From contig CM077649.1 in NCBI GenBank assembly GCA_039707465.1, forward strand, positions 15,724,501 to 15,788,500: 64,000 bases of DNA, written 5' to 3'. The DNA is from Rhabdophis nuchalis. Its lineage: Eukaryota > Chordata > Lepidosauria > Squamata > Natricidae. A program made the translations under genes and the position numbers. Positions 1 through 11,689 of the stretch are shown here, piece by piece (position 1 is the first letter of the stretch; the number at the start of each line of letters is the position of its first letter). The notes beneath the pieces were generated by a model, which saw nothing but the letters and a program-made list of their open reading frames with translations, was not told the origin of the DNA and did no database searches.

Positions 1-589
1 GTTAAATTATATACAATTCCATTTGTGTGCTTAATCTAACCCCTGCTGATTCAAGCAAACATCTTGTGACCCTAAAGTGTGATTGCAGCTCCCATCATCA
101 GTCACTATTTATCTTGCTTACCTATGACAATACCAGATTCAAATTAAGACTACAACAACACCTGAGTAACCATGTCCTTCCCTACTATAACGCTTGAAAA
201 AAACATGGCTCAAAACCCACCCGACACATCATCTCTGCTGGAATTATAAGTCTCCATCATTCCACAGAAAGGGTAATTCATATTAGTCTGTTTTGCATTC
301 AACACTAAATTAGAATTTAATGTTACATGCTATCTAACAGAAACATGGTGAATATACTATATCATAAACAATTTTCATTATTGCTTACTATGATGAATAA
401 TTCACCTCACTGCACCATAGCTCTGAAATACTCATCCTTACCCTTCTACTTCCAGAAGATTGTTGGACTGAGGTGAAGTTGGCTATTAGGCAGAGACAAC
501 CTTCCACTAGGACCTTGCAGGTTGGGATTTCATTTTAGAGACATTGGTAAAAATGGGAGCTTTTTTCTATTCACAGATGCAAAATAGTG

Positions 590-803
590 GGACAGAACCA
601 ACCTAGAAGCAAGGAGAAATTTTCCGACAGAACAATTAATTAGTGGAATGACTTGCCTCCCAAAGTTTTGGTTGGTCCAACACTGGAGGTTTTTAAGAAG
701 AGATTGGACAACCATTTGTCTGAAATGTTATAGGATTTCCTGTTTGAGAAGGGAGTTGGAATAGAAGGTCTCCAAGGGCCCTTCCAACTCTGTTATTTTG
801 TTA
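590..803 (+). repeat. CR1-type LINE, 3' end fragment
   Basis: The segment reads like the end of a CR1 reverse-transcriptase ORF (the 'arrnf...w..lp' region) followed by the CR1 3' UTR, with the phrases ggaggtttttaagaagagat and cccttccaactctgttatt. It is 5'-truncated, as is usual for CR1, and decayed, with no open frame left. It lies in HUNK intron 2. The remaining sequence of 1-589 and 804-1172 shows no gene or repeat that I recognise. Confidence 0.75.
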
Positions 804-1172
804 AGAGAAAGGGAAAAAAAAAAAGAAAACTGCAAATCTTATTGGAATTATTTTTCTCATTTCTAGAATTACGTTTTGTAAAAAAACAAACAAACCCTCA
901 AATGAGCGCAAGACATAACAGATTAGATTAACCAGATTAAAAGGAACAAGAATAAAAGTCTCTGTGACAAAAGAAAAAAAATTGATTTATACAATATTAT
1001 ATTTTTCGTTATAAATTCTTATCTAATTGAGTTTTATCATAGTCATCAGTAATAGGTTACAAAATAGCTATGCTGATGAGTTGGAATTATGAGAGTTGCA
1101 ATCCTGCTACATATGAAGGACATCGGTGGAAGTCTAATAACTAGTGGGAAAAATATTTTTGCCATGGATATG

Positions 1173-1536
1173 TGTTCTGACTCCCGCCCTTCACAAGATA
1201 ATTAACTAGACGGACTGCTACTTGGCAGCTTGCCTGGACTAACCTGAACTAGACTGAAAGATTACACGACACAATTCTCCGACTCTGTAGCTTCTCTGTT
1301 GTTTCCTGCAAACCTACTCTTCACAGAGGATTTCTTTTAAAGCCTCTTGGGAGGGGCCAGTCAATTAGGCAGCTGATACTGATTATCTCTGATGGCGTCA
1401 TTCTGCTAATTGCCTCCTCTCAATCCTTAGCCTGACATCCGGGACAAACTGGGTTTACTCCTCTAGAACCGACTCATAGGACTCCTCATTAGAGGAATCC
1501 ATCAGCAGTTCATCCGGAGTCGGCTGGGCCACAACA
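1173..1536. repeat. Solo LTR of unidentified LTR element
   Basis: The 364-bp unit begins TGTTCTGACTC and ends GGCCACAACA, i.e. TG...CA with short inverted ends. It is bounded by a perfect 6-bp direct repeat, gatatg, at 1167-1172 and 1537-1542. No internal gag, pol or env lies next to it, so it is best read as a solo LTR left by LTR-LTR recombination. Strand is not determined. It sits 62 bp beyond the splice donor of HUNK exon 2, in intron 2. Confidence 0.6.
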
Positions 1537-1598
1537 GATATGGATGATAATAGGCATATATTATTCCAAAAATATGAAGCAGGTAATGTTCAACTTAC

Positions 1599-1891
1599 CT
1601 GTGAACAACCCCTGCCCGATGTAGATGCTCAACTGCTAATATAAGCTGTCTGATGTATTTGCGTGCTTCATGCTCTTCCAACCTTTTTTTCTCATAGATT
1701 TTGTGCATTAAGTTGCCTCCTGGACATAGTTCCATGACAAGGTAGTAACTATTTTCAGTTTCCAAGATATCCAGCAGTTGAGCAATGTTAGGATGGCGAA
1801 TCATTTGCTGGATCTGACCTTCCCGTCTCAGATTCTTGGTCACATAGGTGTCCTTTTTCGCTCTTTTTTTATCAATAACTTTCACTGCCAC
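1599..1891 (-). CDS. HUNK: HUNK exon 2 (kinase N-lobe and hinge)
   Basis: This internal coding exon of hormonally up-regulated neu-associated kinase, a SNF1/AMPK-related Ser/Thr kinase, is 293 bp (97 codons plus 2 bases). The acceptor reads ...cattag|GTGGCAGTG and the donor CACAG|gtaag. It encodes residues 86-182 if numbered from the exon 1 ATG. It contains VAVK with the ATP-binding Lys89, the RREGQ segment with the C-helix Glu109, the hinge YYLVMELCPGG, and VVH, the start of the HRD catalytic loop, whose Arg codon is split by the donor. The first codon is GTG (Val) and not a start. The frame joins exon 1 in phase 0. The sequence is intact and closely matches what is known of vertebrate HUNK. 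Later exons are outside the window to the left. Confidence 0.94.
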
Positions 1892-2551
1892 CTAATGAGA
1901 AATAAAAAAAAAAGATATTTTAACTTATGGCGTTTTCTTAATTTACAATAGAAAAATATACTTGAAAATGTAATATTTAAATTTATTTTTAAATTCTAGT
2001 GTTCATCCCATCCTCACATTATAAAATTAAACATATATGACAAAAGTAGACATTTCTGAATGAGTCATTTTGCATATTTCTAAACACAATCTCCATTTTC
2101 TTTGTTTCTTCTTGGAAAATATCCATAGAGTTGTCTCCAAATATTACATGAGGGACTTTGTTTATACAAACTTATAGTAATAATTGGTTTAGTCAAAAAC
2201 AAATTGGTTTATGGAAAATACGTTCGCATATGTACCAATGTATACCATAAATGGCCATAATTTATGTAGAAGTTAGAAATGATATTACTAGATAAATATG
2301 TCTGGAAATCAGCTAATAATTTATATTATAATAAATGATAATTCAAGCAGGCAAGTACCTGCCATACTTAACAAGTGTAGATAAGAAAGGCAAAAAAGTG
2401 GACAGTGGAAGTTGCACTCCCCAGGGACAGAAGAGAAGAGAAAGAACAGTAGACTATAAGAAACGAATGAGTTGCAAATAGAAATAGAAAGACTAACTCA
2501 AAAATACTGCTTGGATCTGTATATACTGCTTATTTCACCAATACTTTACAA

Positions 2552-2859
2552 TAGGGGTCCCCAACCCCCGGTCCATGGACCGGTGCCGGTCCGTGGCTTG
2601 ATAGGAACCGGGCCGCAGGGCCGGAGAGGAGGAGGAGGGAGGACGGGGCAGCCCCCTGGGCAGAGCGCGCACCAGGGGCAGGAGAGCGCAGTTGCAGCCG
2701 CTCACGCTGTTGGGGGCCCTAGAGGGGTGAGTGAGCCGACTCCCCCCCCCCGTGCGCATGCGCCGCCTGTTCCCCCTTCCCCCCGCTCCCCCTCTACACC
2801 AGCCGGTCCGCAGAATTTTCGAAACCGGTCCCTGGTGCAAAAGAGGTTGGGGACCTCTG
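2552..2859. mobile_element. OC1-like non-autonomous hAT element, copy 1
   Basis: The ends are nearly perfect inverted repeats (aggggtccccaacc / ggttggggacctctg). The element is flanked by a perfect 8-bp duplication, ctttacaa, at 2544-2551 and 2860-2867. The GC-rich interior carries the ccggtgccggtccgtgg motif that I associate with the OposCharlie1 (OC1) group of Buster-type hAT transposons. No transposase frame exists, and the open frames through it on both strands are GC-driven. A second copy is at 21699-22007. Confidence 0.8.
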
Positions 2860-3121
2860 CTTTACAACATCCTACTGTAGGCTCCTGGAAAGAATTTGAT
2901 GAATACAAAGGTCAACGCCAGCTAAAAGGGCATCGAGAAAGTCACCACTAGCAGCTTTATTTGGAACAGTGATACCTTTAACTCCATCAAACAACATCTG
3001 CCTATCTTAGGTCACAGGGAAGGATTGAACAGGGATAAAAAATCCAAATCCAGTCCAAACATAGCCTTGATTGTGCAACCAACCATTATAATTACAATTG
3101 TTCCAGAATTATATTATATAT

Positions 3122-3341
3122 GAGAGCCTGTTTGGTGTAATGGTTAAGGCATCAGGCTAGAAACTGGGAGACTGAGTTCTAGTCCCACCTTAAGCACAAA
3201 ACCAGCTGGGTGACCCTGGGCTAGTCACTTTCTTTCAAACCAAGAAAGGAGGCAATGGCAAATCACTTCTGAAAAGCCTTGCCAAGAAAGCTGCAGGGAG
3301 TAATGAAAACAGTCTCCAGGAATTGATACGATTGAATGAAG
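3122..3341 (+). repeat. tRNA-derived SINE, copy 1
   Basis: The head looks like a Pol III tRNA promoter: A-box-like tggtgtaatggtt near 3132 and B-box-like gagttctagtccc near 3173. The body contains gtgaccctgggctagtcac, resembling a CORE/MIR-type body, then an aggaggcaatggcaaatcac segment and a gattgaatgaa tail. A degraded antisense copy is at 30195-30395. This is a retroposon and not a functional tRNA gene. Confidence 0.65.
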
Positions 3342-4142
3342 CATATGAAAATATGTATATTATTATATGTATGTTTACATTAAGCAAGCTACTCTTTGGA
3401 CAATGGCACAATCTGAAGCCTCTTCAAAGCTCATACCATCTTATTGCAGAGCTGCAGTAAACAAATATAGCATTGCTAAGACCGCTATCATTACGGCCAG
3501 CTTGAATAAGCATGGAACAATTGACATACCAGGCTATTCAGCGTAAGGACACTCCTAGCTGCAACTATCATTTAAGTATCCAGGTTTGAAGTAGAATAGG
3601 AAGCACTCCAAACCTCCTTGGAATAAGCTAACTCTCTTAGAAGTGCCTGAGGTAGGGAAGTGATAAAGCAACTGGGTAGAGGCAGAATTTAATTTATCTT
3701 TAACTTCAACGACAATAATCTTATTTACATAAATGTAACCTGGCATGAGGCACATTACTATCGTTGCATAAATTGCTTCTACCAGTGACTAGCATTCTGA
3801 TTACTTCCTTTCTAAGAAAGAACTTGCCAAAATAATGAAAGTAATAAAATTAAACTATATCAGAAAGTAATTCTTGTAAATTACTTCTGGGATAAAGTAT
3901 GAGTTACTAAAGTCAGTGCAGTTTGACCTCATCTTCCAACCGGTGTCCTAAGGGTTTGAAATGAACGATAAATTTCTGCAGATCAAGAGTGAAAAGTTGT
4001 GCCTGGATTAGATTGGGGGTGAGGAAGGAACATTACTGAGAGAGAGGCAACAAGCTAATCTTCTGCCAAGACATAAAGAGCAAAGCAATACTTCACTTTT
4101 AATGAAAAGATCAAAGTAATGCTCTGTGCGGGAGAAGGATGT

Positions 4143-5697
4143 TGTAAAAATTTGATAATAAAAATAAAATTAATAATAATAATAATAATAATAAAGTTGC
4201 ATTTATTGACCGCACCCTCTCCCCACAGGGACTCGGGGCGGTGCACAGGGAAATTAAAAAACGAAAAATATACAAAATACATACAAATTAAAACGAATTA
4301 AACTCAATCAATCCTGTGCTAAAATCCCCTTAACTAAAAACATCCAATAAATATAGTATACATTTAAAAACCCATAGACAGAGAGACTACCCTAGGCCGG
4401 CCAGGCGGAAAAGATGAGTCTTCAATTTCAGGCGGAAGGAGCGGAGGTCCGTGGTCGTTCTAATATCGGGGGGAAGGTCGTTCCAGAGGGCCGGGCCCGC
4501 CACAGAGAGAGCCCTTCCCCTGGGCGTCGCCCGCTGACAGAGTCTAGTGGACTGCACCCAGAGCAGTCCCTCTCTGTGGGAGCGAATCGGCCGTGAGGAT
4601 GTATGAGGCAGGATCCGATCCCGCAGGTAGCTAGGTCCCGAGCCATGGAGCGCTTTAAAGATGATGATTAATACCTTGAAGCGCACCCGGAAGACGACAG
4701 GTAGCCAGTGCAGCTCGCGCAAGAGCGGTGTAACGTGGGTGAACCTGGTGGTTCCCATAATTGCTCGCGCGTCTGCATTCTGAACTAACTGAAGCCTCCG
4801 GGTGCACCTCAAGGGGAGCCCCATGTAGAGAGAGTTACAATAGTCCAGTCGAGATGTCACGAGGGCATGAGTGACTGTGCGAAGGGCGTCCCGATCCAAT
4901 AGGGGGCGCAATTGGCGAACCAGGCGAACCTGGTAAAACGCCCTCCTGGCCACGGCTGTCACTTGCTCTTCCATAGACAGCCGGGTATCCAGGAGGACAC
5001 CCAAATTGCGCGCCCCATCCACAGGGGCAAGATGTTCGCCCCCTATGGCCAGCGTTGGAGAAAGGTGGTTGAATCGGGCAGCCGGAAACCACAGCCACTC
5101 GGTCTTGGTCGGGTTGAGCCTAAGTCCGTTACTTCCCATCCAGATCCGCACGGCTTCCAGGCACTGGCACATCACCGCTACGGCATCGTTGGGGTGGTTT
5201 GGGGTAGATATATACAGCTGAGTATCATCAGCGTAGAGATGATACTCTACCCCAAAACCACGGATGATCTCACCCAGCGGCTTCATGTATGCATTAAACA
5301 GGAGAGGTGAAAGGACCGACCCCTGAGGCACCCCACATGTGAGGGGTCTCGGGGTCGACCTCTGCTCCCCTGCCAACACAAATTGCGATCGGCCAGAGAG
5401 GTAGGAGGAGAACCACCGTAGGACGGTGCCTCCCACCCCCAACCTCCCCAGCCGATGCAATAGGATACCATGGTCGATGGTATCGAAAGCCGCCGAGAGA
5501 TCTAATAGGACCAGGATGGAGGAACAACCCCCATCTCTGGCCCTCCAGAGATCATCAACCAACGCGACCAATGCCGTCTCAGTGCTATGCCCGGGCCGAA
5601 AGCCGGACTGGCGCGGGTCTAGATAATCAACTTCCTCCAGGTGACGGGGAAACTGTTGTGCCACCACACTCTCGACAACCTTCGCCAAGAAGGGAAG
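4143..5697 (-). mobile_element. L2-clade LINE, 5'-truncated, long RT segment
   Basis: On the minus strand this non-LTR retrotransposon keeps an uninterrupted 433-codon frame (5688 to 4387) covering most of the reverse transcriptase. Visible RT blocks are LVLLDLSAAFDTIDH, SYLSGRSQF, CGVPQGSVLSPLLFNAYM and the catalytic YADDTQLY. The C-terminal part (HVTPLLRELHWLPV, FKALHGSGPSYL, GPALWNDLPPDIRT) is typical of the L2 clade. The 3' UTR (4386-4200) ends in an AAT-type microsatellite tail. The endonuclease and the RT N-terminus are missing. It is the longest L2 copy here, with no internal stop, so it is relatively young. Confidence 0.9.
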
Positions 5698-6659
5698 TTA
5701 AATATAGTAAATTGTTAAATATAGTAGTTGCTTAGCAATTTAAATGTGCAATATGCTAGTACATTATTGTAATATTGATTCCACAAGCTAATTTTTATGA
5801 TTTTACAAACATTTCGGAGGAAAATCAGAATTTATATGTGTGTATTTAAACAGAAGATGGATTTAGGTAACTAATTATATTAAACCTCAAGATAGCTATT
5901 TAAGCATGCAGTAGCTCTATTACAGAAAAGAGTTTGAAGCTGTTCCACATGGTTAATTATCATGTAAATCCATCCTGCCTTAACCAAGTAACTGGCCATG
6001 CATATGCTTTTGAAGTTGAGCATCATACATTTAAGGAGATTATTCTTAAGGGTTCATCTGCTGAAAGCAAATTGATTTATGCATACTGGAAAGCTATTCC
6101 TTGTTGGCAGAAGGTGGAAGTAGAGTAGTAGGAAGAACCAGAAAAAATACATTGTCTTCTAGTCTCAAGAAACCACCCCAGGAAGAAAAACAAATATTAT
6201 TTGAAAAGACTTGTGGATCATTTCATCCCCAAACTTAATACTCTCTACTTTATTAAATGATTTAGATACATTTTTAAAAAAAAAAACCTACCCTCTCTAA
6301 CTTAATATCCTCCAGACCCAAAATTCTAAAAGCTAAGCTCTCCTAAACAATTGGAGGTTGAGAAAGATATTTTACAGATGGTGGGCAGATATAGTCTCTT
6401 ATAGCTGAATACCTATCAAACAGCAGATCATCTTATTTGCATTAAGCAAAACTTCGTTAAAAGTTGTAAAAATTATTTTGTGAAAGGTAGCCTTCGCAAT
6501 ATTTGTTAAGAAAAATGTTTAAATCACATGCAATGATTTCTTTTAACCAAAAACATGGCATGTTGTACACTGAAAATTGTAGTCTTGGAAAATTCTGGGT
6601 TTTGTTTTATTTTTCACAACTAGTTCAGCTACGTATTACAATTTCCATATGATCTAGCC

Positions 6660-6790
6660 CAGGGGTCTGCAAAGTCGGCTCTTTTAAGACTGGTGGACTT
6701 CAACTCCCAGAATTCCCCAGCCAGGCTGGCTGGGGAATTCTGGGAGTTGAAGTCCACCAGTCTTAAAAGAGCCGACTTTGCAGACCCCTG
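6660..6790. mobile_element. Palindromic hAT-type MITE (CAGGGGTCTGC ends)
   Basis: This 131-bp fold-back unit has two arms of about 60 bp that are almost perfectly complementary, meeting at ccagccaggctggctgg. The flanking 8-mers atctagcc (6652-6659) and acctagcc (6791-6798) match at 7 of 8 positions. It has no coding capacity. Relatives are at 27164-27258 and 59541-59671. Confidence 0.85.
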
Positions 6791-7110
6791 ACCTAGCCTA
6801 TGTCCAGGTAATCAAGATCTCAAGTTATATGCTGTACATAGGTTATTTTTAAAAAAGGAAGGTCATCTTAGTTTGCTTATGAATATGGTAATAGAAATTG
6901 GTGACTGATTTTTGTCTACTTTTACAGGATTATCTTACATTAAGGATCTATGTTTTTTCAATTAAATACATCACTTTCCCATCATTTTACTGTTTAAAGT
7001 AAAATGGCAAGGTCACATTCTGAGTTCCATTTTTGCTGGCAGAGCTACCGGTCCTTCGCTGTTTCCAGGACAGCCCTGCAGGATGCGGCTCCCGGGCCTG
7101 GAGTTTGGCA

Positions 7111-7475
7111 CCCCTGTGATGGCAAACCTTTTTGGCACTGAGTGGCGCACACTTGTCTGGGATGCAACCTGGAAGAGCAGCTGCCCATGGGGCATGCACA
7201 CGCCGAAAAATAAACTTCCAGTTTCTGGCATGTACATGTGCAGTGGCTATCTAGTTTTCCTGTTACTTGCACATGCAACAATCAGCTGGCCAACATGCAT
7301 GCTCATGCTGGAAAACGGAAGACCAACTCTTCCAGTTTCTGGCACTGCCGCGTACACAAAGAACAGCTGATCGTCATGCGCGCATGTGTAACAAAAACAC
7401 AGAAGAGGAATGGGTGATACCGTATGTGCCAGGAGGCATGGCTCCGCAGATGTGCCATAGGTTCGCCATCATGAT
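7111..7475. mobile_element. Degraded hAT relic (TGGCGAACC-type ends)
   Basis: The left end reads gatggcaaacctttttggca and the right end ggttcgccatca, an inverted pair shared with the elements at 54036-55264 and 56086-57208. The interior has repeated 'gcacatgc' motifs and no transposase. I cannot fix a target duplication, so both limits are approximate. The region 6990-7110 just to the left is unassigned. Confidence 0.5.
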
Positions 7476-7909
7476 CACAGAATGTTAAAATCTATTCTAA
7501 GCATATTAAGCAATTCTAAATTCCTCAAAGTATCTTTTGTCCACATGAGCTATAAAAGGAATAGTACAAACTATAAATAGTACAAACAGTTTATTTAATA
7601 TAAATATTTTACAAGGATTATTAGCAACAGTTCATGATTGATTAGTAAATAAGTGAACCTGTTGGCTAGCAAAACACAACTACCTTTCAAAGAACTTTTG
7701 CCATAAACAAAATCATGTGCAAGTCATGCTATTAAAAAGACATTTATATAGAAAATATAGCTAGATATATAACTTTACACATCATAAAACTGTTAAAATA
7801 AAAACCACATACAAGAAACCAGATGTCACTTTCATGTAAGATCTCGCCTGGCATCTATTTAACCTAACTTTGCAAGTTATTGCAAAGAATTATTGGCCCT
7901 CTATGGCAG

Positions 7910-7947
7910 GGGTCTCCAACCTTTGCAACTTTAAGTCTGAAGGACTT
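7910..7947. mobile_element. MITE half-fragment (CAGGGGTCTCC family)
   Basis: Only one arm of the common palindromic MITE is present (caggggtctccaaccttt through gaaggact). It breaks off into unrelated AT-rich sequence and has no partner arm. Confidence 0.6.
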
Positions 7948-9227
7948 TTTACCTCATGCTCTGCTAACAAGGCTTAATTCTTATTCTTTTTTGTACATCT
8001 ATAGGGTTTGCTCTTGAAATATTACATTTTTCAAAAATTTAACACAAAATTATTTTAAAAAATAAAATAAGTTATCTCAGAGATATTTCATTCCCTCCCA
8101 CCCTGCATTTTCTGAAAGGTTCTATCTTTTTCATGTTTAACACTCAGGTTTTCAGCTAATCATGTTTCATTACTCGGAAGAGTAATAAAAATTAGCAGCT
8201 GATGAATAGACCTCTGTATATTTTGTTTCCCCTTCAACATCAATGTGACAGAAACTACTAAACACAGTGCAGGCAGGGTAGAAAAATATTTATGTACTTA
8301 TTCTTCAGAATTATACCTTCCTACGTACTCTGGTTACATGTAGAGTTAAGAAGCAGGGAATTGTTTTAAATTCACCGAAGTTTTATAAGAACTCTGCTTA
8401 TGATGAGAACTATAGAACTGCTGGATAAGTTGAACCTAAAATTAAGAATGCTCTGCTTCAGTGGAAACCTCCACCTTTAAAAACAGAGAACAGGAGTGCT
8501 ACTGTTTCAAATGCAGAATACTTGGGCCTGCAGATGTTGCTTTTTAGGTCTTTACAGCAAAATCTGAAAACTAGGGGTGCATTATTTTTCTTACATCAAG
8601 TCGCTATAAACTTTGGATTAATAAGTAACTTTTCATTTTAATGAAAGGAAAGATAAAATATGTAGATTCCAAGTTAGACATTTGATTTTCAATTTAAGTA
8701 AAGAAAAGTAATATTCTTGAGCCCATCTGAATTACAGAATGGATTTCTGACTGAAAATAAGCATCTCTTTCCTCATCTGAAGGAACAAATTTACCTGGTG
8801 ATCAGACGGCCCATCAGCATTAAGCAGGGTCTGGAGCAAACGTTCCAACTTTATTTTTAATGGTATGTAAAAGCTGCATTTTAAAGTACATGACAAACAC
8901 AATCACATTGACTAAAAAGTAGCAGTATAGAAAAACATGGGAGTAATAAGGAAGGAAAGGTACAATATGATCTTTTGCAGAATTACTCGTTCAAACTAGG
9001 GAATTTCTATTTAGACTTAGAATAACTTTATTGTCACTTTGAATCTCCACTCATCGGCATACATTAAAATGAAATTTCGTAGCATACAGCTCTCAGAGGG
9101 TCACCAACAACATACACTGCATAAACATGACAAAATAAATAATTACAAAATGATGCATATACCGACATATATTATATGATACAGAGAAAAAACACAGTCA
9201 AGTTCAGATGTATACATGTACATGGCG

Positions 9228-9425
9228 AGAGAAACTAGACGGATGGCATAAGTCAGCTGACTGCTAGCTGCAGTTCACCAGCTCAAGGTTGACTCAGCCT
9301 TACATCCTTCCGAGATAGGTAAAATGAGGACTCAGATTGTTGGTGGCAATATGCCACCAACTCTGTAAACTGCTTAGAGAGGGCTGTAAAAGCACTATGA
9401 AGCGGTATATAAGTGTTATTGCTAT
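9228..9425 (+). repeat. SINE-derived fragment
   Basis: The segment runs from a degraded tRNA-like head (cagctcaaggttgactcag) into a body with ggtaaaatgaggactcaga and the end gaagcggtatataagtgtta. It resembles a common squamate tRNA SINE body, but the Pol III boxes are too decayed to be sure. Confidence 0.5.
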
Positions 9426-9825
9426 AAGGAACGAAGCTGTAACAGAATCTGGTAATCCTGCTAGAATTACTTCGAAACTTCGTCTCAGAGGGGAGCAATA
9501 GAAACAGACCGTGAAGTGGGTGTGTGGGGGTCTCTAACAATGCTTTGAGCTCTAAGCACATAGCACTTATAAGCAGTATCCTGAATGACAGGAAGCAAGC
9601 TTCCTATAATTGTCTCCGTTCTCCTTACCACTCTTTGAATGGACTTTCTCCCTGAGGCACTGCAGCCAGCAAACCAAAGAGTGATGCAGTTTCTTAAAAC
9701 ACTTTCAATCGTGCCTCTGTAAAAAGTGGCCAGGACAGAAGGAGAAGCATGCTCTCCTTATCCGATGTAGGAAATGCAGATGCTGGTTTGCATGGTTCAC
9801 TGAGGATGACATGTGGAGAGAACAG

Positions 9826-10513
9826 TTCTGATTTAGATTTAGATTTATTAAATTTCTATACCGCCCTTCTCCCTGCCGGGACTCAGGCAGCAATAAAATC
9901 AGTGATATAAAATATAAAAAATACATGAAATATATCTTTAAAAATGTATTAAATAATACGCCTGTTCTAAAACCATTAATAAAACCTACTAAAACCATTT
10001 AAAAAATTATGCCAGGCCCGCCGCACGAAACAGATAGGTCTTTAAGGCCCGATGGAACTGGCGCAGGTCCGTGGTTGTCCGTAGGTCAGGGAGTAGGTCA
10101 TTCCAGAGGGCAGGGGCTGCCACAGAGAAGGCTCTCCCCCTGGGGGTCACCAACCGGCATTGCCTGGCCAACGGCACCCTGAGGAGGCCCTCTCTGTGGG
10201 AGCAGACTGGTCGGAGGGAGGTGTTTGGTAGCAGGAGGCAGTCTTGCAGATAGCCAGGTCCCTTGCCATGGAGCGCTTTGAAGATGGTTACTAATACCTT
10301 GAAGCGCACCCGGAAAGCCACAGGCAGCCAGTGCAGCTCGCACAGGAGAGGTGTCACGCAGGAGCATCTAGAATCCCCCGTGCGGCCGCATTTTGAACTA
10401 ACTGGAGTCTCTGGGTGCACCTCAAGGGAAGCCGCATATAGAGAGTGTTGCAGTAGTCCAGACGGGAAATGACGAGGGCTTGAGTGACCGTGCGTAAAGC
10501 GTCACTGATTGTT
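9826..10513 (-). mobile_element. L2 LINE 3' end, with ORF end
   Basis: On the minus strand an open frame (10420 to 10007) encodes the last part of L2 ORF2: VTPLLCELHWLPVAF, FKALHGKGPGYL, ...FSVAAPALWNDLLPD, ending in LFRAAGLA. The 3' UTR has the ccgcccttctccctgccggg signature and ends at about 9826 in a gattta-type simple tail. It is 5'-truncated and inserted inside an older LINE. Confidence 0.85.
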
Positions 10514-10667
10514 AATTACCTGCACCCCCAGGTACCTAATACTGTTGACCACCTCCACAGTTGCCACCTTGATACTGAGTATGACTATGCTGACTCTTTC
10601 TAAAATCTAAAAATCTGTATGATGACTGGAATAACTATCTTCAAAATAGTGTTTAAACAAAGTTGCT

Positions 10668-11110
10668 GTATTTTTTGGTCAATAAGATGCATTCCCCCCC
10701 CCCCCCCAACAAAGTGGGTGGAAATGTCTATGCATCTTATAGAGTGAATGTTGTTGAAGCCCCGCCCACCAATCAGCTCCTTACCTTTTGGCCTCTGTCA
10801 CCTAGCAATGTGCCTCCTTACAACGAATAGGAAACAGCCTGGTCAGCTTCAGCACAGCCTGATTTAGCATAAATAGCTGATTGGCGTTTGGATTGGCCTC
10901 CCAGAATACTTCCAATCAGCTGTTCCAGGCTGCAGGGATTGCTGCCACCCATCGCCACTGCCACCTATCACTGCCTCCGCATGTCGCATTTCAGCCTCTC
11001 TGCATTCTGTTTTGGCTCATTCCAGGTGGCGGGGATCGCCACCACTGCCTATCACCACCCACATGCCTATCGCCGCTGAACACATGGCGATCAGCGGCAG
11101 CAATCCCAGC
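10668..11110. mobile_element. MITE-like unit with palindromic interior, copy 1
   Basis: It begins ctgtattttttggtcaataagatgca, and its interior (cagcttcagcacagcctga, atcagctgttccaggctgcag) is shared with the larger copy at 18350-19402. A 10-base C run at about 10685-10695 interrupts the left end. The right terminus is not intact. It contains no coding sequence, and the 112-codon frame across it is not conserved in the other copy. Confidence 0.5.
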
Positions 11111-11214
11111 TGCCTGGAAAGGGCCTGAAATGTTAGCTAATGAAGAGATTATCAGTAATACGGTAATCTGTTGCCGCAGTCCTAACTTTTCTTGTGGGGG
11201 CTGGGGGGACAGAG

Positions 11215-11362
11215 AATGAGCGTTGGTCCTTACCCGATACGCCTATTTTCAGGATGGGAAGTCAGCATCTATGCTGGGTAAGACTTCTGTGCTCTCATTG
11301 GAGGCTGAGTCTGGGCAAAGTCTTTAGTCCCGCCCTTCTGGTCGCGCATGCCCAGTTTCAAC
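11215..11362. repeat. DIRS terminal inverted repeat (element 3' end)
   Basis: From gggaagtcagcatctatgct through ccgcccttctggtcgcgcat to cccagtttcaac this is the inverse of 16449-16357 joined to 14344-14327. The outermost part, 11215-11255 (gagcgttggtccttacc...), is not in the other terminal repeat but is found inverted in the internal complementary region. Confidence 0.85.
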
Positions 11363-11564
11363 GAAGACAATCCCAGACTCGCGGCGTCTTGACCACGAAG
11401 GTAGATGTTGCAGCTCATCCGGATCCGAAACAATGAGAGCCCTTGGAACAACAAGCACTGAGAAGCCCCGTAATATAGCAACCAAAAACAGAACAAGTGT
11501 AACACCAACAGGTACCCAGGTGAAAAAACAACCCACAACGGATAACAACCCCCTGGGCGGGGCA

Positions 11565-11651
11565 AGATGCTGACCTCCCATCCTGAAAATAGGCGTATCA
11601 GGTAAGGACCAACGCTCATTTTCCAGGAGGGAAGTCAGCATCTATGCTGGG
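11565..11651. repeat. DIRS internal complementary region
   Basis: The left part (11565-11619) is the inverse complement of the 11215-11270 end. The right part (from ttttccaggagggaagtcag) is the inverse complement of the 16420-16456 end. The two parts meet at cattttcc, which is what the two element ends joined in a circle would read. This is the hallmark of DIRS replication through a circular intermediate. Confidence 0.8.
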
Positions 11652-11689
11652 ACATACCAAAGCGGAAGGTGTCCCTGGGCAGGAATCAT

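Larger units (their letters stand above)
9012..10620 (-). mobile_element. Older non-LTR retrotransposon, split by an L2
   Basis: On the minus strand, 10515-10620 encodes a VEVVNSIRYLGVQ-like segment and 9570-9735 encodes an FYRGTIESVLRNCITLWF...RVVRRTE-like segment, both typical of the C-terminal part of a LINE reverse transcriptase. The two halves are separated by the younger L2 at 9826-10513, so they were once contiguous. The AT-rich segment at 9012-9200 (ttagaataactttattgtca) looks like a LINE 3' UTR. The clade is not assigned. A SINE-like piece lies within it at 9228-9425. Confidence 0.6.
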
